Under the pieces are notes generated by a model. It was given only the letters and a program-made list of their open reading frames with translations. It did no database searches and had not been told where the DNA came from. The translations under genes and the position numbers were made by a program. 52,043 bases of DNA from an uncultured Elusimicrobia bacterium (GTDB taxonomy: Bacteria > Elusimicrobiota > Elusimicrobia > Elusimicrobiales > UBA9959), in contig CAISZM010000062.1 of NCBI GenBank assembly GCA_903889965.1, positions 1 through 52,043 on the forward strand, in the 5' to 3' direction. Each line of letters begins with the position of its first letter. Position 1 is the first letter of the stretch. Below, piece after piece: positions 13,541 to 22,122 of the stretch.

Positions 13541-15484
13541 TTATGCGCCCGGGCGGGGCGGCGCGTTTTTCAGGCGGCCCGTAATGGATACAAAGCCCTC
13601 CTCGTCCACGCTGGCCGTGTCGCCAGTCAGGTACCAGCCGTCGCGCATTGCCGCGGCGGTAAGGTCGGGGCGGTCCAGGTAGCCCTTCATGACGTTCGGA
13701 CCCTTTATCAGCAACTGACCCTCTTTTCCCGGGGGCAGGTGGCCGCCCGTAACGGTATCAATAACTTTCATCGCCACTCCGGGCAGGGGCATACCGGCGC
13801 TGCTTTCCTGCCAGCCGCTCTGTAAATTGTCGCCTTTGCCCGAGTGCGGCACGGAGAGCGCGGCCACCGGGGAGGCTTCCGCCGAACCGTAGGCCTCAAG
13901 CGGGCGAACCCCGAATTTATTCTCAAAAGAGTCGGCCAGGCCCGGAGGCAACTTGCCGCCGCCGGCTATTATATAGCGCAGGCCGGCCATGTCCTCTTTC
14001 CTGGCTTTGCGGATGTAGAACTTAAGGAGGGCCGGGGTGGTGATCAGGACCGCCGCTCCGCTCTCGCGCGCGAGCCGCGCCATCCTCTCCGTCCCAAGAG
14101 GGTTGGAATGGTAAAAGACCGGGAGCCCGCCCAGGAGCGGGTACCAGAGGGAGGCCGCGACGCCCATGGAATGGAAAAGCGGCAGGGCGGAGCAGATCCC
14201 GTCGCCCTCCGACAGATCCAGGACTATGCGCAGCGATTCAACCCCGGAGAGTATGTTGCGGTGGTTCAGCATTACCGCCTTGTGGGTGCCGGTCGCGCCG
14301 GAGGAAAAAATTATCGCGGCCGTGTCCCCGGGCTGCACATCCCGCGCCGGAAGAAGGCTTGTGCCCGGCGCGAACCTGGCCTTCAGTGCGGCAAACACGC
14401 CCCCTGCCGGGGCCAGGTCCTCCAGATAAAGCGCGGAATTTACGGGGAGCTTTATGCCGCTTTCACGCAAAAAAGCGCGGGAAGTTATTACGACGCTTAC
14501 TTTACACTGCTCCGCGGCGGACGCAAGGGCTTTCGCCGGGAGCGTATAGTTCAGGTTCACCGGCGCGTGTCCCGCCATCACTACGGCCAGATTCGCCAGC
14601 GCGGCACCCGTCGAGAGCGGCAGAAGAACGCCGATATTCTCCCGGTCCCGGGCCAGTTCGTTTAAAGGCGCCGCAATTGCCAGCGCCCCTTTCACGCAAC
14701 CGCCATAGGTCAGCTTATTGCCGGCCGTGTCGGTAACGGCCGTCCTGTTCCAGTTCGCGCGCGCAGTGCGCAGGAATTCAAGGCCAAGGCCCCCGGGCCC
14801 GGTATTCCTGCTTGCAAAATAATCGCAGGAGAGCTCCATCACCGCCAGGCGCACGTCCGCGGGTTCCAGATCGGAGGGCAGCGGTTTGCCGAAAATAACG
14901 GAAACCTTGCGGCGGGACAAGCCGTGCCATTTTTTAACGAACCGGCCGTGGTAATGGCTTGTGATGGTGCCCCAGGCGCCTCCGAGATATACCGGGACGA
15001 TCGGATGTGAACTGTTCCTGACTATTCTGGTGAAGCCTTTCCGGAACTCCCTGAGCATGCCGGTGCGGGTAAGGGCGCCCTCGGCGAAAATTCCGACCAG
15101 CGCGCCTTCATCCAGCCTGCCGCGGGCCTTTCTGAGGGAGGCTACGACTTTTTTTGGCGGGTCGGTTATTTCTATGGGTATGCAGCCCAATGCCTTGAAG
15201 ATGGGCTTCATTAAGGTCCAGCCTTCATAAACTTCCCGCGTCAAAATGAAATGTATCCTCCGCGGCTGGGCGGCTATCAATATCGCCCCGTCTACATAGG
15301 AGATATGGTTGCAGATCAGGATGGCGGGGCCGTCCGGCAGATTTTCAAGGCCGGTTACCTCTATATCGTAGAGCAGGCGCGTCAAAAAGGAGGTCACCAG
15401 GCGCAGGAAGCGGTCGGTGTGGAGTTCGGCGCTGCGCCGCAAGCGGGAATTGGATCCGCTCTTTTTTTCGGACAGAATGCTCAT
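13541..15484 (-). CDS. Aas-like acyltransferase / AMP-binding fusion, C-terminally truncated
   Basis: The product is 647 residues. Residues about 25-230 are a PlsC acyltransferase: NHISYVD at 59-65 (the HX4D dyad), FAEGALTRTG at 133-142 and PVYLGG near 165. From about 240 on it is an acyl-adenylating domain, with IIFSSGATGTHKAV at 391-404 and YLTGDTA near 617. This is the Aas layout (lysophospholipid acyltransferase plus acyl-ACP synthetase, inner membrane). Aas proteins continue for about 100 more residues, including the catalytic lysine; here the frame ends at ITGRLKNAPPRPGA. The activating half may therefore be altered or dead. Confidence 0.9.
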   Translation of the reverse strand: MSILSEKKSGSNSRLRRSAELHTDRFLRLVTSFLTRLLYDIEVTGLENLPDGPAILICNHISYVDGAILIAAQPRRIHFILTREVYEGWTLMKPIFKALGCIPIEITDPPKKVVASLRKARGRLDEGALVGIFAEGALTRTGMLREFRKGFTRIVRNSSHPIVPVYLGGAWGTITSHYHGRFVKKWHGLSRRKVSVIFGKPLPSDLEPADVRLAVMELSCDYFASRNTGPGGLGLEFLRTARANWNRTAVTDTAGNKLTYGGCVKGALAIAAPLNELARDRENIGVLLPLSTGAALANLAVVMAGHAPVNLNYTLPAKALASAAEQCKVSVVITSRAFLRESGIKLPVNSALYLEDLAPAGGVFAALKARFAPGTSLLPARDVQPGDTAAIIFSSGATGTHKAVMLNHRNILSGVESLRIVLDLSEGDGICSALPLFHSMGVAASLWYPLLGGLPVFYHSNPLGTERMARLARESGAAVLITTPALLKFYIRKARKEDMAGLRYIIAGGGKLPPGLADSFENKFGVRPLEAYGSAEASPVAALSVPHSGKGDNLQSGWQESSAGMPLPGVAMKVIDTVTGGHLPPGKEGQLLIKGPNVMKGYLDRPDLTAAAMRDGWYLTGDTASVDEEGFVSITGRLKNAPPRPGA

Positions 15485-15622
15485 CTGACATCTATTCTAT
15501 AAAATATCACCCGCGAAAGCTTACAGCTTCCTGCGAACGCGCCGGAACGTTTCCCGGGACAGCGTGGGGGGGCGAGGCCTCATTTTATCGGGGGGTAATA
15601 AGGGCGGTCGTGATCCTGTTTA

Positions 15623-15631
15623 TGGTATAAT
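15623..15631 (+). promoter_or_regulatory. extended -10 promoter (TGGTATAAT)
   Basis: TGGTATAAT is a consensus -10 with the extended TG. No good -35 is seen. Transcription from about 15638 would give a 115-base leader before the lipoprotein gene at 15754. Confidence 0.6.
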
Positions 15632-15753
15632 ACAAATATAATTTCAATCGGAGGAACGGGAACGGAGTGCCGTACAGGGCCTTGTTCGGGGCGCATCCAT
15701 AGGGCGCCTGCAGCCCGGGGCAATAAACGGGGCAGGTTGCGCGTATACACTGG

Positions 15754-16050
15754 ATGAGTATATTCAAATTGTTATTAGTGGTCGGCATTGTGTTCGCTGC
15801 CGCTTGCGCACATAGCGGTTTGTCCGCTGGCAACCGGCCGCCGGCGGTAAAGATGGGAATAGATGGGTTCTCCGCGGCCGCCCAGGGGGGGCAGCCTCGG
15901 AACGGGCGGAGCGCCGCGGAATATGCCGCGGCAAACCAGACCGGATCCGGGGACGACTTTATAGAGGTTGACGACAGCCGCGGGTTTTCAAAAAGCTGGC
16001 CCATGGCGCTGTTTATGGGCCTGATAGGGGTCGCGATAGGCGCGCTGTAA
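15754..16050 (+). CDS. small lipoprotein of unknown function
   Basis: The product is 98 residues. FAAACAH near residues 14-20 is a lipobox, so the mature form would start at Cys18. A flexible Gly/Ala/Asn-rich middle is followed by a short acidic patch (DDFIEVDDS) and a hydrophobic C-terminal segment (WPMALFMGLIGVAIGAL) that could be a membrane helix. I do not recognise it. No clear Shine-Dalgarno precedes the ATG. It ends 19 bases before the -35 of the ribosomal-protein promoter. Confidence 0.65.
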   Translation: MSIFKLLLVVGIVFAAACAHSGLSAGNRPPAVKMGIDGFSAAAQGGQPRNGRSAAEYAAANQTGSGDDFIEVDDSRGFSKSWPMALFMGLIGVAIGAL

Positions 16051-16068
16051 CAAAGTCCCAGAAAACCT

Positions 16069-16097
16069 TTGACTCTTACTGGGAGTTTTGTTATAAT
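16069..16097 (+). promoter_or_regulatory. consensus promoter of the rplC ribosomal-protein operon
   Basis: TTGACT at 16069-16074, a 17-base spacer, and TATAAT at 16092-16097, with TG two bases before the -10. It is the best promoter in the window. It drives rplC and the downstream ribosomal-protein genes; start expected near 16104. Confidence 0.93.
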
Positions 16098-16103
16098 AAT
16101 TTC

Positions 16104-16405
16104 GTGGTTAACTGCGGCAACGCCGCGGTTTCTTTGAAAAAGCAGTTTTTATTACGCTGTCGCGTTCTTCGGAATACGGGCAGCGGCCCTATAGATGGAG
16201 CGGCCTTAATTCCCTCCACCTGCGGGCTTAATCATAGAAACTTAAAATATTGGTTTATACGAACCGGAAGCAGTTTTGTTCCGGCGCGGTTTGTCCGTTT
16301 GTTTTTACCGCGTGAAAAACCCGGAGTGAGATCCGGGCTTTTTCCGTCGTAACGGACAATGCATGTGCGGACGCCGCAAAGCGGCCAGTCAAGGAGCGGA
16401 CTGAT
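16104..16405 (+). promoter_or_regulatory. rplC leader: long 5' leader of rplC with a terminator-like hairpin
   Basis: About 300 bases lie between the expected start and the rplC ATG with no supported gene. At 16320-16337 CCCGGA and TCCGGG pair around GTGAGA, followed by CTTTTT, a terminator-like hairpin about 65 bases before the ATG. Other inverted repeats are present upstream. In many bacteria the S10 operon leader is the target of L4 autoregulation; whether that holds here is unknown, and no match to the E. coli leader was recognised. Confidence 0.55.
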
Positions 16406-17188
16406 ATGACAGAAGAAAATAAAAATAACACCGAGGCTAAACCCGAGGTTCAGGCTCTGCCTGTGTCGCATAAATTTTTGATCGGTCAGAAGGTTGGGAT
16501 GACCCAGCTCTTCGACGCGGCCGGCTCGCTGCACGCCGTCACCGTCGTAAAAGCCGGCCCCTGCCGCGTGGCTTACACCCGCACCAAAGAGAAAGACGGC
16601 TACCAGGCCGTCTGTCTGGGCTTCGGGCACAAAGAAGAAAAGCGCGCCAATAGCGCCGAGAAAGGCCTGGCCAAAAAACTGGCCGGCAAGCCTATCAGGC
16701 ATCTGAAAGAATTCCGTGTTCTCAACCTCGCGGGCGCCGCGCAGGGCCAGACCGCAGGCGTCGAGCGCTTCGCCGAAGGCGAGTATGTGGACCTTCAGTC
16801 GATCAGCAAAGGCAAGGGTTTTGCCGGCGGTATGAAGCGCCACGGCTTCCACGGCGGTCCCGCCTCCCACGGCGCTTCCGACAGGGAAAGGGCCCCGGGT
16901 TCTCTGGGGTCGCGCCGCTCCCTGGGCCGCGTGCTCCCCGGCCAGCGCATGGCCGGACACATGGGCGTGGACACCGTCTCCGTGCAGAAGGTGAAGGTAG
17001 TGAAGGTGATCAAGGAAGAAAATCTGATTCTCGTCAACAGCGGCATCCCCGGAGCCAACGGCAGCATGGTTTATATAACCATCACCAATAAAAAGGTGCC
17101 CAATCCGAAGGCGAACCTGGTCTCGAAGAATAAAGTAAAGTCGGACGCGGGCAAGGCCGCGGCAAAGAAACCGGCCGCCAAGAAGTAA
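16406..17188 (+). CDS. rplC: 50S ribosomal protein L3
   Basis: The product is 260 residues. IGQKVGMTQLFD at 26-37 and GFAGGMKRHGFHGG with GSRRSLGRVLPGQRMAGHMG further on are diagnostic of L3, a core protein that helps start 50S assembly. The family is usually 205-215 residues; the extra length is a charged N-terminal leader (MTEENKNNTEAKPEV) and a Lys/Ala-rich tail (AGKAAAKKPAAKK). It is first in the operon here because rpsJ is elsewhere. Shine-Dalgarno AAGGAG precedes the ATG. Confidence 0.98.
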   Translation: MTEENKNNTEAKPEVQALPVSHKFLIGQKVGMTQLFDAAGSLHAVTVVKAGPCRVAYTRTKEKDGYQAVCLGFGHKEEKRANSAEKGLAKKLAGKPIRHLKEFRVLNLAGAAQGQTAGVERFAEGEYVDLQSISKGKGFAGGMKRHGFHGGPASHGASDRERAPGSLGSRRSLGRVLPGQRMAGHMGVDTVSVQKVKVVKVIKEENLILVNSGIPGANGSMVYITITNKKVPNPKANLVSKNKVKSDAGKAAAKKPAAKK

Positions 17189-17209
17189 GGGCCGACAAGA
17201 GGATAAAAA

Positions 17210-17833
17210 ATGGAAACTAAACTTTTGAACCTGAAAGGACAGGAAGTTGGCAAAGTCAGCCTGCCGGAGATCCTTTTTTCCGTCAAGCCCGACCCCTGCT
17301 TCATACATGAAGTCATAAAGTACTACCTGGCCAACAAGCACCGCGGCACCGCCAGCACCAAGACCCGCGCCGAAGTTTCCGGCGGCGGCAAGAAGCCCTG
17401 GAAGCAGAAGGGCACCGGCCGCGCCCGTCACGGCACCATACGTTCCCCGATCTGGCGCGGCGGCGGCGTGGCGTTCGGACCCAAACCCCGCTCTTTCCGC
17501 CAGTACCTGCCGCTGCAGAAGCTGCGCCAGGCCCTGATCGAGGCCCTCTCGGCGCGCGCCGCCGACGGCGCCGTCATCGTGATGGAGAACCTCTCCCTCG
17601 AAGCGGCCAAGACCAGCTCGCTAAACGGCCTGCGCAAAGGTATTAACGCCAAGAGCGTGCTGTTCGTGACCGACAAAATGGACAAGAATTTCAAGGCCGC
17701 GGCCGGTAATATATCCAACTTCGGCTGGTGTCTCGCCGCGAACCTTAACGCCTACGAGGCCATGCGCAGCGAAAGGCTCGTTTTCACCACCGCGGGCCTC
17801 AAGGTCCTGGCTGAAAGCTTCAAGGAGAATTAA
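17210..17833 (+). CDS. rplD: 50S ribosomal protein L4
   Basis: The product is 207 residues. AEVSGGGKKPWKQKGTGRAR at about 58-77 followed by GTIRSPIWRGGGVAFGP is the L4 loop that reaches the exit tunnel. In enteric bacteria L4 represses its own operon. It starts 21 bases after rplC with GAGGAT as ribosome binding site and ends directly against rplW. Confidence 0.98.
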   Translation: METKLLNLKGQEVGKVSLPEILFSVKPDPCFIHEVIKYYLANKHRGTASTKTRAEVSGGGKKPWKQKGTGRARHGTIRSPIWRGGGVAFGPKPRSFRQYLPLQKLRQALIEALSARAADGAVIVMENLSLEAAKTSSLNGLRKGINAKSVLFVTDKMDKNFKAAAGNISNFGWCLAANLNAYEAMRSERLVFTTAGLKVLAESFKEN

Positions 17834-18124
17834 ATGAACTTTACAGAGGTGCTCATTTCCCCGATACTCAGCGAAAAAAGCGTCAGGATCAAGGACGCAG
17901 AGAACCGCTATACTTTCAGGGTCAACCCCGCTTCCAACAAGAGCGAGATAAAGAAGGCCATTGAAACACTCTTCAAGGTAAAAGTCTCCGCGGTACGCAC
18001 CGCTAATTACCCGGGCAAGCTCCATAAGGTGGGCCGCCACGAGGGCTACCGCTCCGACTGGAAAAAAGCGATAGTTACCGTGAAAGCCGGGCAAAAAATA
18101 GACATGACGGACCTGCCCAAGTAG
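17834..18124 (+). CDS. rplW: 50S ribosomal protein L23
   Basis: The product is 96 residues, normal length. [10 protein letters not shown] at 7-16 and [19 protein letters not shown] are the family motifs; the second half has the [17 protein letters not shown] loop. L23 lies at the tunnel exit and docks SRP and trigger factor. The ATG directly follows the rplD stop; AAGGAG lies within the end of rplD. Confidence 0.98.
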   Translation: MNFTEVLISPILSEKSVRIKDAENRYTFRVNPASNKSEIKKAIETLFKVKVSAVRTANYPGKLHKVGRHEGYRSDWKKAIVTVKAGQKIDMTDLPK

Positions 18125-18146
18125 GGCGGAAAATAGGAAGAAAGAT

Positions 18147-18986
18147 ATGCCAATCAAATCATACAGACCCTACACTCCCTCGCGTCGCACGATGCAGATC
18201 GCCGACTTCTCGGAGATCACCAAGACCGAGCCCGAGCGCAAGCTCGCCACCGGTCTGCGCAAGCATGGCGGCCGCAATAATACCGGCATGGTCATGGTCC
18301 GCCACCACGGCGGGGGCCATCGCCGCCGCTACCGCGATATCGATTTCAAGCGCGAGAAGTACGGCGTGCCGGCCCGCGTGGCCGCCATCGAGTACGATCC
18401 CAACAGGAACGCCCGCATAGCGCTCCTGTTCTACGCGGACGGCGACAAGCGCTACATACCGGCCCCGCTCGGGCTCGGAGTTGGCGCCAGCGTCATGAGC
18501 GGTCCCAAGGCCGAGATACGCCTGGGGAACGCCCTGCCCATCACCAATATCCCCGATGGTACCTTTATCCACGCTATCGAAATGATCCCCGGCAAGGGAG
18601 CGCAGTTCGTGCGCGCCGCCGGCACGCAGGCGCAGCTGATGGCTAAGGAAGGCGACTACGCCCTCATCAAGATGCCCTCCGGAGAAATACGCAAGGTCCT
18701 CCGGGACTGCCTCGCCACCATAGGCCAGGTCGGGAATATCGAGCACAATACTATTACCCTCGGCAAGGCGGGCCGCCAGCGCCATATCGGCGTGAAGCCC
18801 ACCGTGCGCGGCGGAGCGATGAACGCCGTGGACCACCCCCTTGGCGGCGGCCGCGGCCGGTCAAAGGGCAACAATGTGCCCCGCTCGCCGTGGAACCAGC
18901 CCTCCAAGGGCTACAAGACCAGGACCAAATCCAAGATCTGGGGCTGGATGATAGTGCAGGACAGGCGCAAAGCGCAGAAAGCCTGA
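18147..18986 (+). CDS. rplB: 50S ribosomal protein L2
   Basis: The product is 279 residues, normal for the family. Diagnostic blocks are [11 protein letters not shown] at the start, [19 protein letters not shown], and [18 protein letters not shown] near the end, including the histidine linked to peptidyl transfer. L2 binds 23S rRNA next to the catalytic centre. It starts 22 bases after rplW with GGAAGAAAG ahead. Confidence 0.98.
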   Translation: MPIKSYRPYTPSRRTMQIADFSEITKTEPERKLATGLRKHGGRNNTGMVMVRHHGGGHRRRYRDIDFKREKYGVPARVAAIEYDPNRNARIALLFYADGDKRYIPAPLGLGVGASVMSGPKAEIRLGNALPITNIPDGTFIHAIEMIPGKGAQFVRAAGTQAQLMAKEGDYALIKMPSGEIRKVLRDCLATIGQVGNIEHNTITLGKAGRQRHIGVKPTVRGGAMNAVDHPLGGGRGRSKGNNVPRSPWNQPSKGYKTRTKSKIWGWMIVQDRRKAQKA

Positions 18987-19001
18987 TAACGGAGGAATAT
19001 A

Positions 19002-19289
19002 ATGAGCAGATCGTCTAAAAAAGGCCCCTTTGTAGACCAGAAACTTCTGGCGAAAATCCAGGCGTCGGTGCTGTCGGGCGACAAGAAACAGATAAAGACC
19101 TGGGCCCGCGCCTGCACCATAACCCCCGAGTTCGTAGGGCAGACGCTGATGGTGCACAACGGCCGCAAGTTCCTGCCGGTGTATGTCACGGAGCGCATGG
19201 TCGGACACAAGCTGGGCGAGTTCTCTTTCCCCAGGCTGTTCAAGGGCCACGGCTCTTCCCATACCAAGGACGCGGCGGCCCTCACTTAA
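19002..19289 (+). CDS. rpsS: 30S ribosomal protein S19
   Basis: The product is 95 residues. [36 protein letters not shown] and [13 protein letters not shown] are standard S19 blocks. S19 sits in the 30S head beside S13. ACGGAGG precedes the ATG. Forty-seven bases separate it from rplV, slightly more than elsewhere in the cluster. Confidence 0.98.
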   Translation: MSRSSKKGPFVDQKLLAKIQASVLSGDKKQIKTWARACTITPEFVGQTLMVHNGRKFLPVYVTERMVGHKLGEFSFPRLFKGHGSSHTKDAAALT

Positions 19290-19336
19290 GGGCTTTGACG
19301 GAGATATAAAAAATAACGGTCCAAACGGAGAAATTT

Positions 19337-19693
19337 ATGGAAGCTAAATGTCACCTCAGATATCAGCGCTACGGCCGCCGCAAGGTAGCCCAGCTGCTCG
19401 ACCAGGTAAGGGGCAAGTCCATTTATGAAGCCCAGTACCTGCTGGCTAGCCTCCCCAGGATAGCCACCGGGATAGTGGATAAGGCCATTAAGTCGGCCGG
19501 CGCCAACCTGTCAGTGAAGCTTGGCCGCAAGCTGGATCTTAAGTCCGTGTGGGTTACCGCCGCCAGCGCGGACCAGGGCCCGATGAAAATGCTCAAGCGC
19601 GTACAGCCGGGACCGCAGGGCCGGGCTATGCCGTTCAAGCGCAAGATGTGCCACATTAACGTGGTCGTTTCTGATACCAAGGAGCGGAAATAA
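19337..19693 (+). CDS. rplV: 50S ribosomal protein L22
   Basis: The product is 118 residues. [20 protein letters not shown] at the start, [20 protein letters not shown] for the tunnel loop and [19 protein letters not shown] at the end identify L22. The usual SHARR-type opening is replaced by RYQRYGRRK. It ends one base before the rpsC ATG. Confidence 0.97.
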   Translation: MEAKCHLRYQRYGRRKVAQLLDQVRGKSIYEAQYLLASLPRIATGIVDKAIKSAGANLSVKLGRKLDLKSVWVTAASADQGPMKMLKRVQPGPQGRAMPFKRKMCHINVVVSDTKERK

Positions 19694-19694
19694 T

Positions 19695-20435
19695 ATGGGT
19701 CAAAAAATACATCCCCGCGGTTTAAGGCTGGGTTACATACAGGACTGGCAGTCCCGCTGGTTCTCTCCCAAGAAGATGCCGGAGCTCATTGGAGAAGATT
19801 TCGAGATCAGGCGCATGGTGACCGACCGCTTCCACCTGGCTTCCGTAAGTTCCGTGGACATAGAGCGCGCCGGCGCCTACCTGAAAGTAACCATACATAC
19901 AGCCCGCCCGGGAGTGGTGATAGGGCGCAGGGGCGCTGACATAGAGAGCCTCAAAAAAGACGTGGAGCGCCTGACCAAGCGCAAGGTTTTCATAAACGTT
20001 TCCGAGATAAAAGTCCCCGAGCTTGACCCGCGCCTTGTAGGGCAGTCGGTGGCGCAGCAGCTGGAAAAACGCATCTCTTTCAAGCGCGCCATCAAGCGCG
20101 CCATGGAGCGCACGATGGGCTCCGGCGCCCTCGGCATAAAGGTCATGGCCTCCGGCCGTCTCGGCGGCGCCGAAATCGCCCGCCGCGAGTGGTACCGCAA
20201 AGGCCGCGTGCCGCTGCAGACCATCTCCGCCGACATAGATTACGGTTTAACCGAAGCCAATACCGCCATGGGCAAGATAGGCATCAAGGTGTGGATCTTC
20301 AAGAAGCTGTTCTTCGCGAAGACGCCCCGCGAAATGCGCGAGCAGCTGCAGCGCATGGAACTTGAGAATCCGACCAAGGTAACGGTGATGGACGAATCCG
20401 CTGCCGCCGCGAAGGAAACCGCGCCCGGCGCCTGA
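19695..20435 (+). CDS. rpsC: 30S ribosomal protein S3
   Basis: The product is 246 residues. [14 protein letters not shown] opens the chain, [18 protein letters not shown] is the KH-domain GxxG loop, and [20 protein letters not shown] belongs to the C-terminal domain. S3 forms part of the mRNA entry channel. The last residues are an Ala/Lys/Glu-rich tail ([11 protein letters not shown]). GGAGCGG precedes the ATG. Confidence 0.98.
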   Translation: MGQKIHPRGLRLGYIQDWQSRWFSPKKMPELIGEDFEIRRMVTDRFHLASVSSVDIERAGAYLKVTIHTARPGVVIGRRGADIESLKKDVERLTKRKVFINVSEIKVPELDPRLVGQSVAQQLEKRISFKRAIKRAMERTMGSGALGIKVMASGRLGGAEIARREWYRKGRVPLQTISADIDYGLTEANTAMGKIGIKVWIFKKLFFAKTPREMREQLQRMELENPTKVTVMDESAAAAKETAPGA

Positions 20436-20456
20436 GACATTTAAGGAGCGAACATT

Positions 20457-20873
20457 ATGTTAATGCCAAAAAGGGTTAAATACCGCAAGACGCATTCCGC
20501 CCCCCGCATAAAGGGTTTTTCAAAGCGCGGAACGTCGCTGGCCTTCGGTGATTACGGACTTAAGGCCCTCGAGCCCCGCTGGATAACCGCGCGCCAGATA
20601 GAAGCCTGCCGCGTGACCATCGTGCGCTATCTCCGCAAGAAAGGCAAGATCTGGGTGCGCATATTCCCGGACAAGGCAGTAACCAAGCACCCCGCCGAAA
20701 CCCGCATGGGTAAGGGTAAGGGCGCGCCCGATCATTGGGTGGCCGTAGTGAAGCCCGGCAGGATACTGTTCGAAGTCGAGGGACTGGATCTGCACGACGC
20801 CAAGGAAGCTTTTACCAGGGCCGGCCACAAGCTGCCGATACTCACCCGGCTGGTGAGCCGCGATCAAAATTAA
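20457..20873 (+). CDS. rplP: 50S ribosomal protein L16
   Basis: The product is 138 residues, normal length. [31 protein letters not shown] and [19 protein letters not shown] are diagnostic. L16 organises the tRNA-binding cleft of the 50S. The ATG at 20457 is used rather than the in-frame ATG at 20463 because AAGGAG sits nine bases ahead and L16 usually begins MLMPKR. Confidence 0.98.
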   Translation: MLMPKRVKYRKTHSAPRIKGFSKRGTSLAFGDYGLKALEPRWITARQIEACRVTIVRYLRKKGKIWVRIFPDKAVTKHPAETRMGKGKGAPDHWVAVVKPGRILFEVEGLDLHDAKEAFTRAGHKLPILTRLVSRDQN

Positions 20874-20891
20874 CAAGGAGCCGCCTGAATT

Positions 20892-21122
20892 ATGAAAAGA
20901 AAAGAAAAGGAAACATTGAGGAATATGGGCGACGCCGAGCTGAAAGCGCAGGCCTCGGACCTCAAAAAGCAGATCTTCCAGATAAACTTCAAGCGCACCA
21001 CGGCGCCGGTTGAAAACCCGCTGGTGCTGCGCACCGCCCGCCGCAAGATTGCCATGATCAATACCTGGCTCAGGCAGCGCGAGCTGGCGAAGTCAAATAC
21101 CGGCGCGGAGGCTAAAAAATAA
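20892..21122 (+). CDS. rpmC: 50S ribosomal protein L29
   Basis: The product is 76 residues. LRNMGDAELKAQASDLKKQI and NPLVLRTARRKIAMINTWLRQRE match L29, a two-helix protein near the tunnel exit. The stop TAA shares its last base with the rpsQ ATG, so the two are translationally coupled. AAGGAG precedes the ATG. Confidence 0.97.
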   Translation: MKRKEKETLRNMGDAELKAQASDLKKQIFQINFKRTTAPVENPLVLRTARRKIAMINTWLRQRELAKSNTGAEAKK

Positions 21123-21394
21123 TGAAAGAGAATACCGAAAAAAGAGCCAAGAGAAAGGTTTTACGCGGAATGGTCGTCTCGGACAAGATGACCAAGACCC
21201 GCGTCATCAGCGTGGACCACGTGCTGAGCCACGCGTTCTACGACAAGACCCTGAGGCGCAACCGCAAGTTTTACGCCCATGACGAGGCCAACGAGTCAAA
21301 GAGCGGGGACCTGGTGGAGATAGTCAGCACCCGCCCCCTGTCGGCGCTTAAGCGCTGGCGGATAAGCCGCATTATAGAGAAGGCGTCCAAGTAG
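21122..21394 (+). CDS. rpsQ: 30S ribosomal protein S17
   Basis: The product is 90 residues. KVLRGMVVSDKMTKTRVISV and YAHDEANESKSGDLVEI with RPLSALKRWR are typical of S17, an early 16S rRNA binder. A short charged N-terminal leader (MKENTEKRAK) precedes the core. Its ATG overlaps the rpmC stop by one base. Confidence 0.98.
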   Translation: MKENTEKRAKRKVLRGMVVSDKMTKTRVISVDHVLSHAFYDKTLRRNRKFYAHDEANESKSGDLVEIVSTRPLSALKRWRISRIIEKASK

Positions 21395-21418
21395 GGCCGG
21401 GTTAAACGGAGAACGAAC

Positions 21419-21787
21419 ATGATACAGTTAAGAACAATGCTCAACGTAGCCGATAATTCGGGCGCCCGCAAGCTGATGTGCTTCCACGTGATGGGCGGCA
21501 GCTACCGCCGCTACGCGTTCCTGGGCGATACCGTAGTATGCTCGGTGAAGGACGCTATGCCTCACGGAGCTATAAAGAAAGGCGAAGTGGTAAAGGCCGT
21601 GGTGGTGCGCGTGCGGAAAGAAGTGCGCCGCCCGGACGGTTCCCACATACGTTTTGACGACAACGCCGTTTGCGTGATAGACGAGAACGGCGAACCCAAG
21701 GGCACACGCGTCTTCGGACCGGTGGCCAGGGAACTGCGCGGCAAAAACTTCCTCAAGATAGTCTCGCTGGCGCCGGAAGTAATTTAA
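21419..21787 (+). CDS. rplN: 50S ribosomal protein L14
   Basis: The product is 122 residues, exactly the usual size. [37 protein letters not shown] and [13 protein letters not shown] are diagnostic. L14 forms an intersubunit bridge. CGGAGAAC precedes the ATG. Confidence 0.99.
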   Translation: MIQLRTMLNVADNSGARKLMCFHVMGGSYRRYAFLGDTVVCSVKDAMPHGAIKKGEVVKAVVVRVRKEVRRPDGSHIRFDDNAVCVIDENGEPKGTRVFGPVARELRGKNFLKIVSLAPEVI

Positions 21788-21799
21788 AAGGCGGTAATT

Positions 21800-22108
21800 A
21801 TGCTGAAACTAAAGAAAAAAGACACGGTCATAGTGATAGCCGGCCGCGATAAAGGCAAGAAGGGCGAAATAAAAGAAGTGATGCCCTCCGAGAGCAAGGT
21901 GGTGGTGATGGGGATAAACATCGTCTCCAAGCACAAGAAGACCACCAAGGATAAGCCGGGCGGCATACACAAAATTGAAGCCCCCCTGCACATTTCCAAC
22001 GTGCAGCTGGTCTGTCCCAAGTGCGGCAAGCCGGCGCGCGTGAAGGCGACCTTCGTAGGCGGCGAGAAAATGCGCGCCTGCAAGAAGTGCGGCGAAGCTA
22101 TAATCTGA
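21800..22108 (+). CDS. rplX: 50S ribosomal protein L24, zinc-ribbon form
   Basis: The product is 102 residues. KKKDTVIVIAGRDKGKKGEI is the KOW motif and GINIVSKHKK the adjoining rRNA contact. Cys72, Cys75, Cys94 and Cys97 form two CxxC knuckles, so this is the zinc-binding version. L24 is an assembly initiator of the 50S. It starts 12 bases after rplN. Confidence 0.98.
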   Translation: MLKLKKKDTVIVIAGRDKGKKGEIKEVMPSESKVVVMGINIVSKHKKTTKDKPGGIHKIEAPLHISNVQLVCPKCGKPARVKATFVGGEKMRACKKCGEAII

Positions 22109-22122
22109 CGAGGTAATTTACA

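Noticed and set aside
16232-17431. 399-codon - strand frame opposite rplC and rplD
   Set aside because: Antisense shadow from GC-rich codon bias; the + strand encodes ribosomal proteins. Other long antisense frames (such as 21784-23064 and 49177-50232) were rejected for the same reason.
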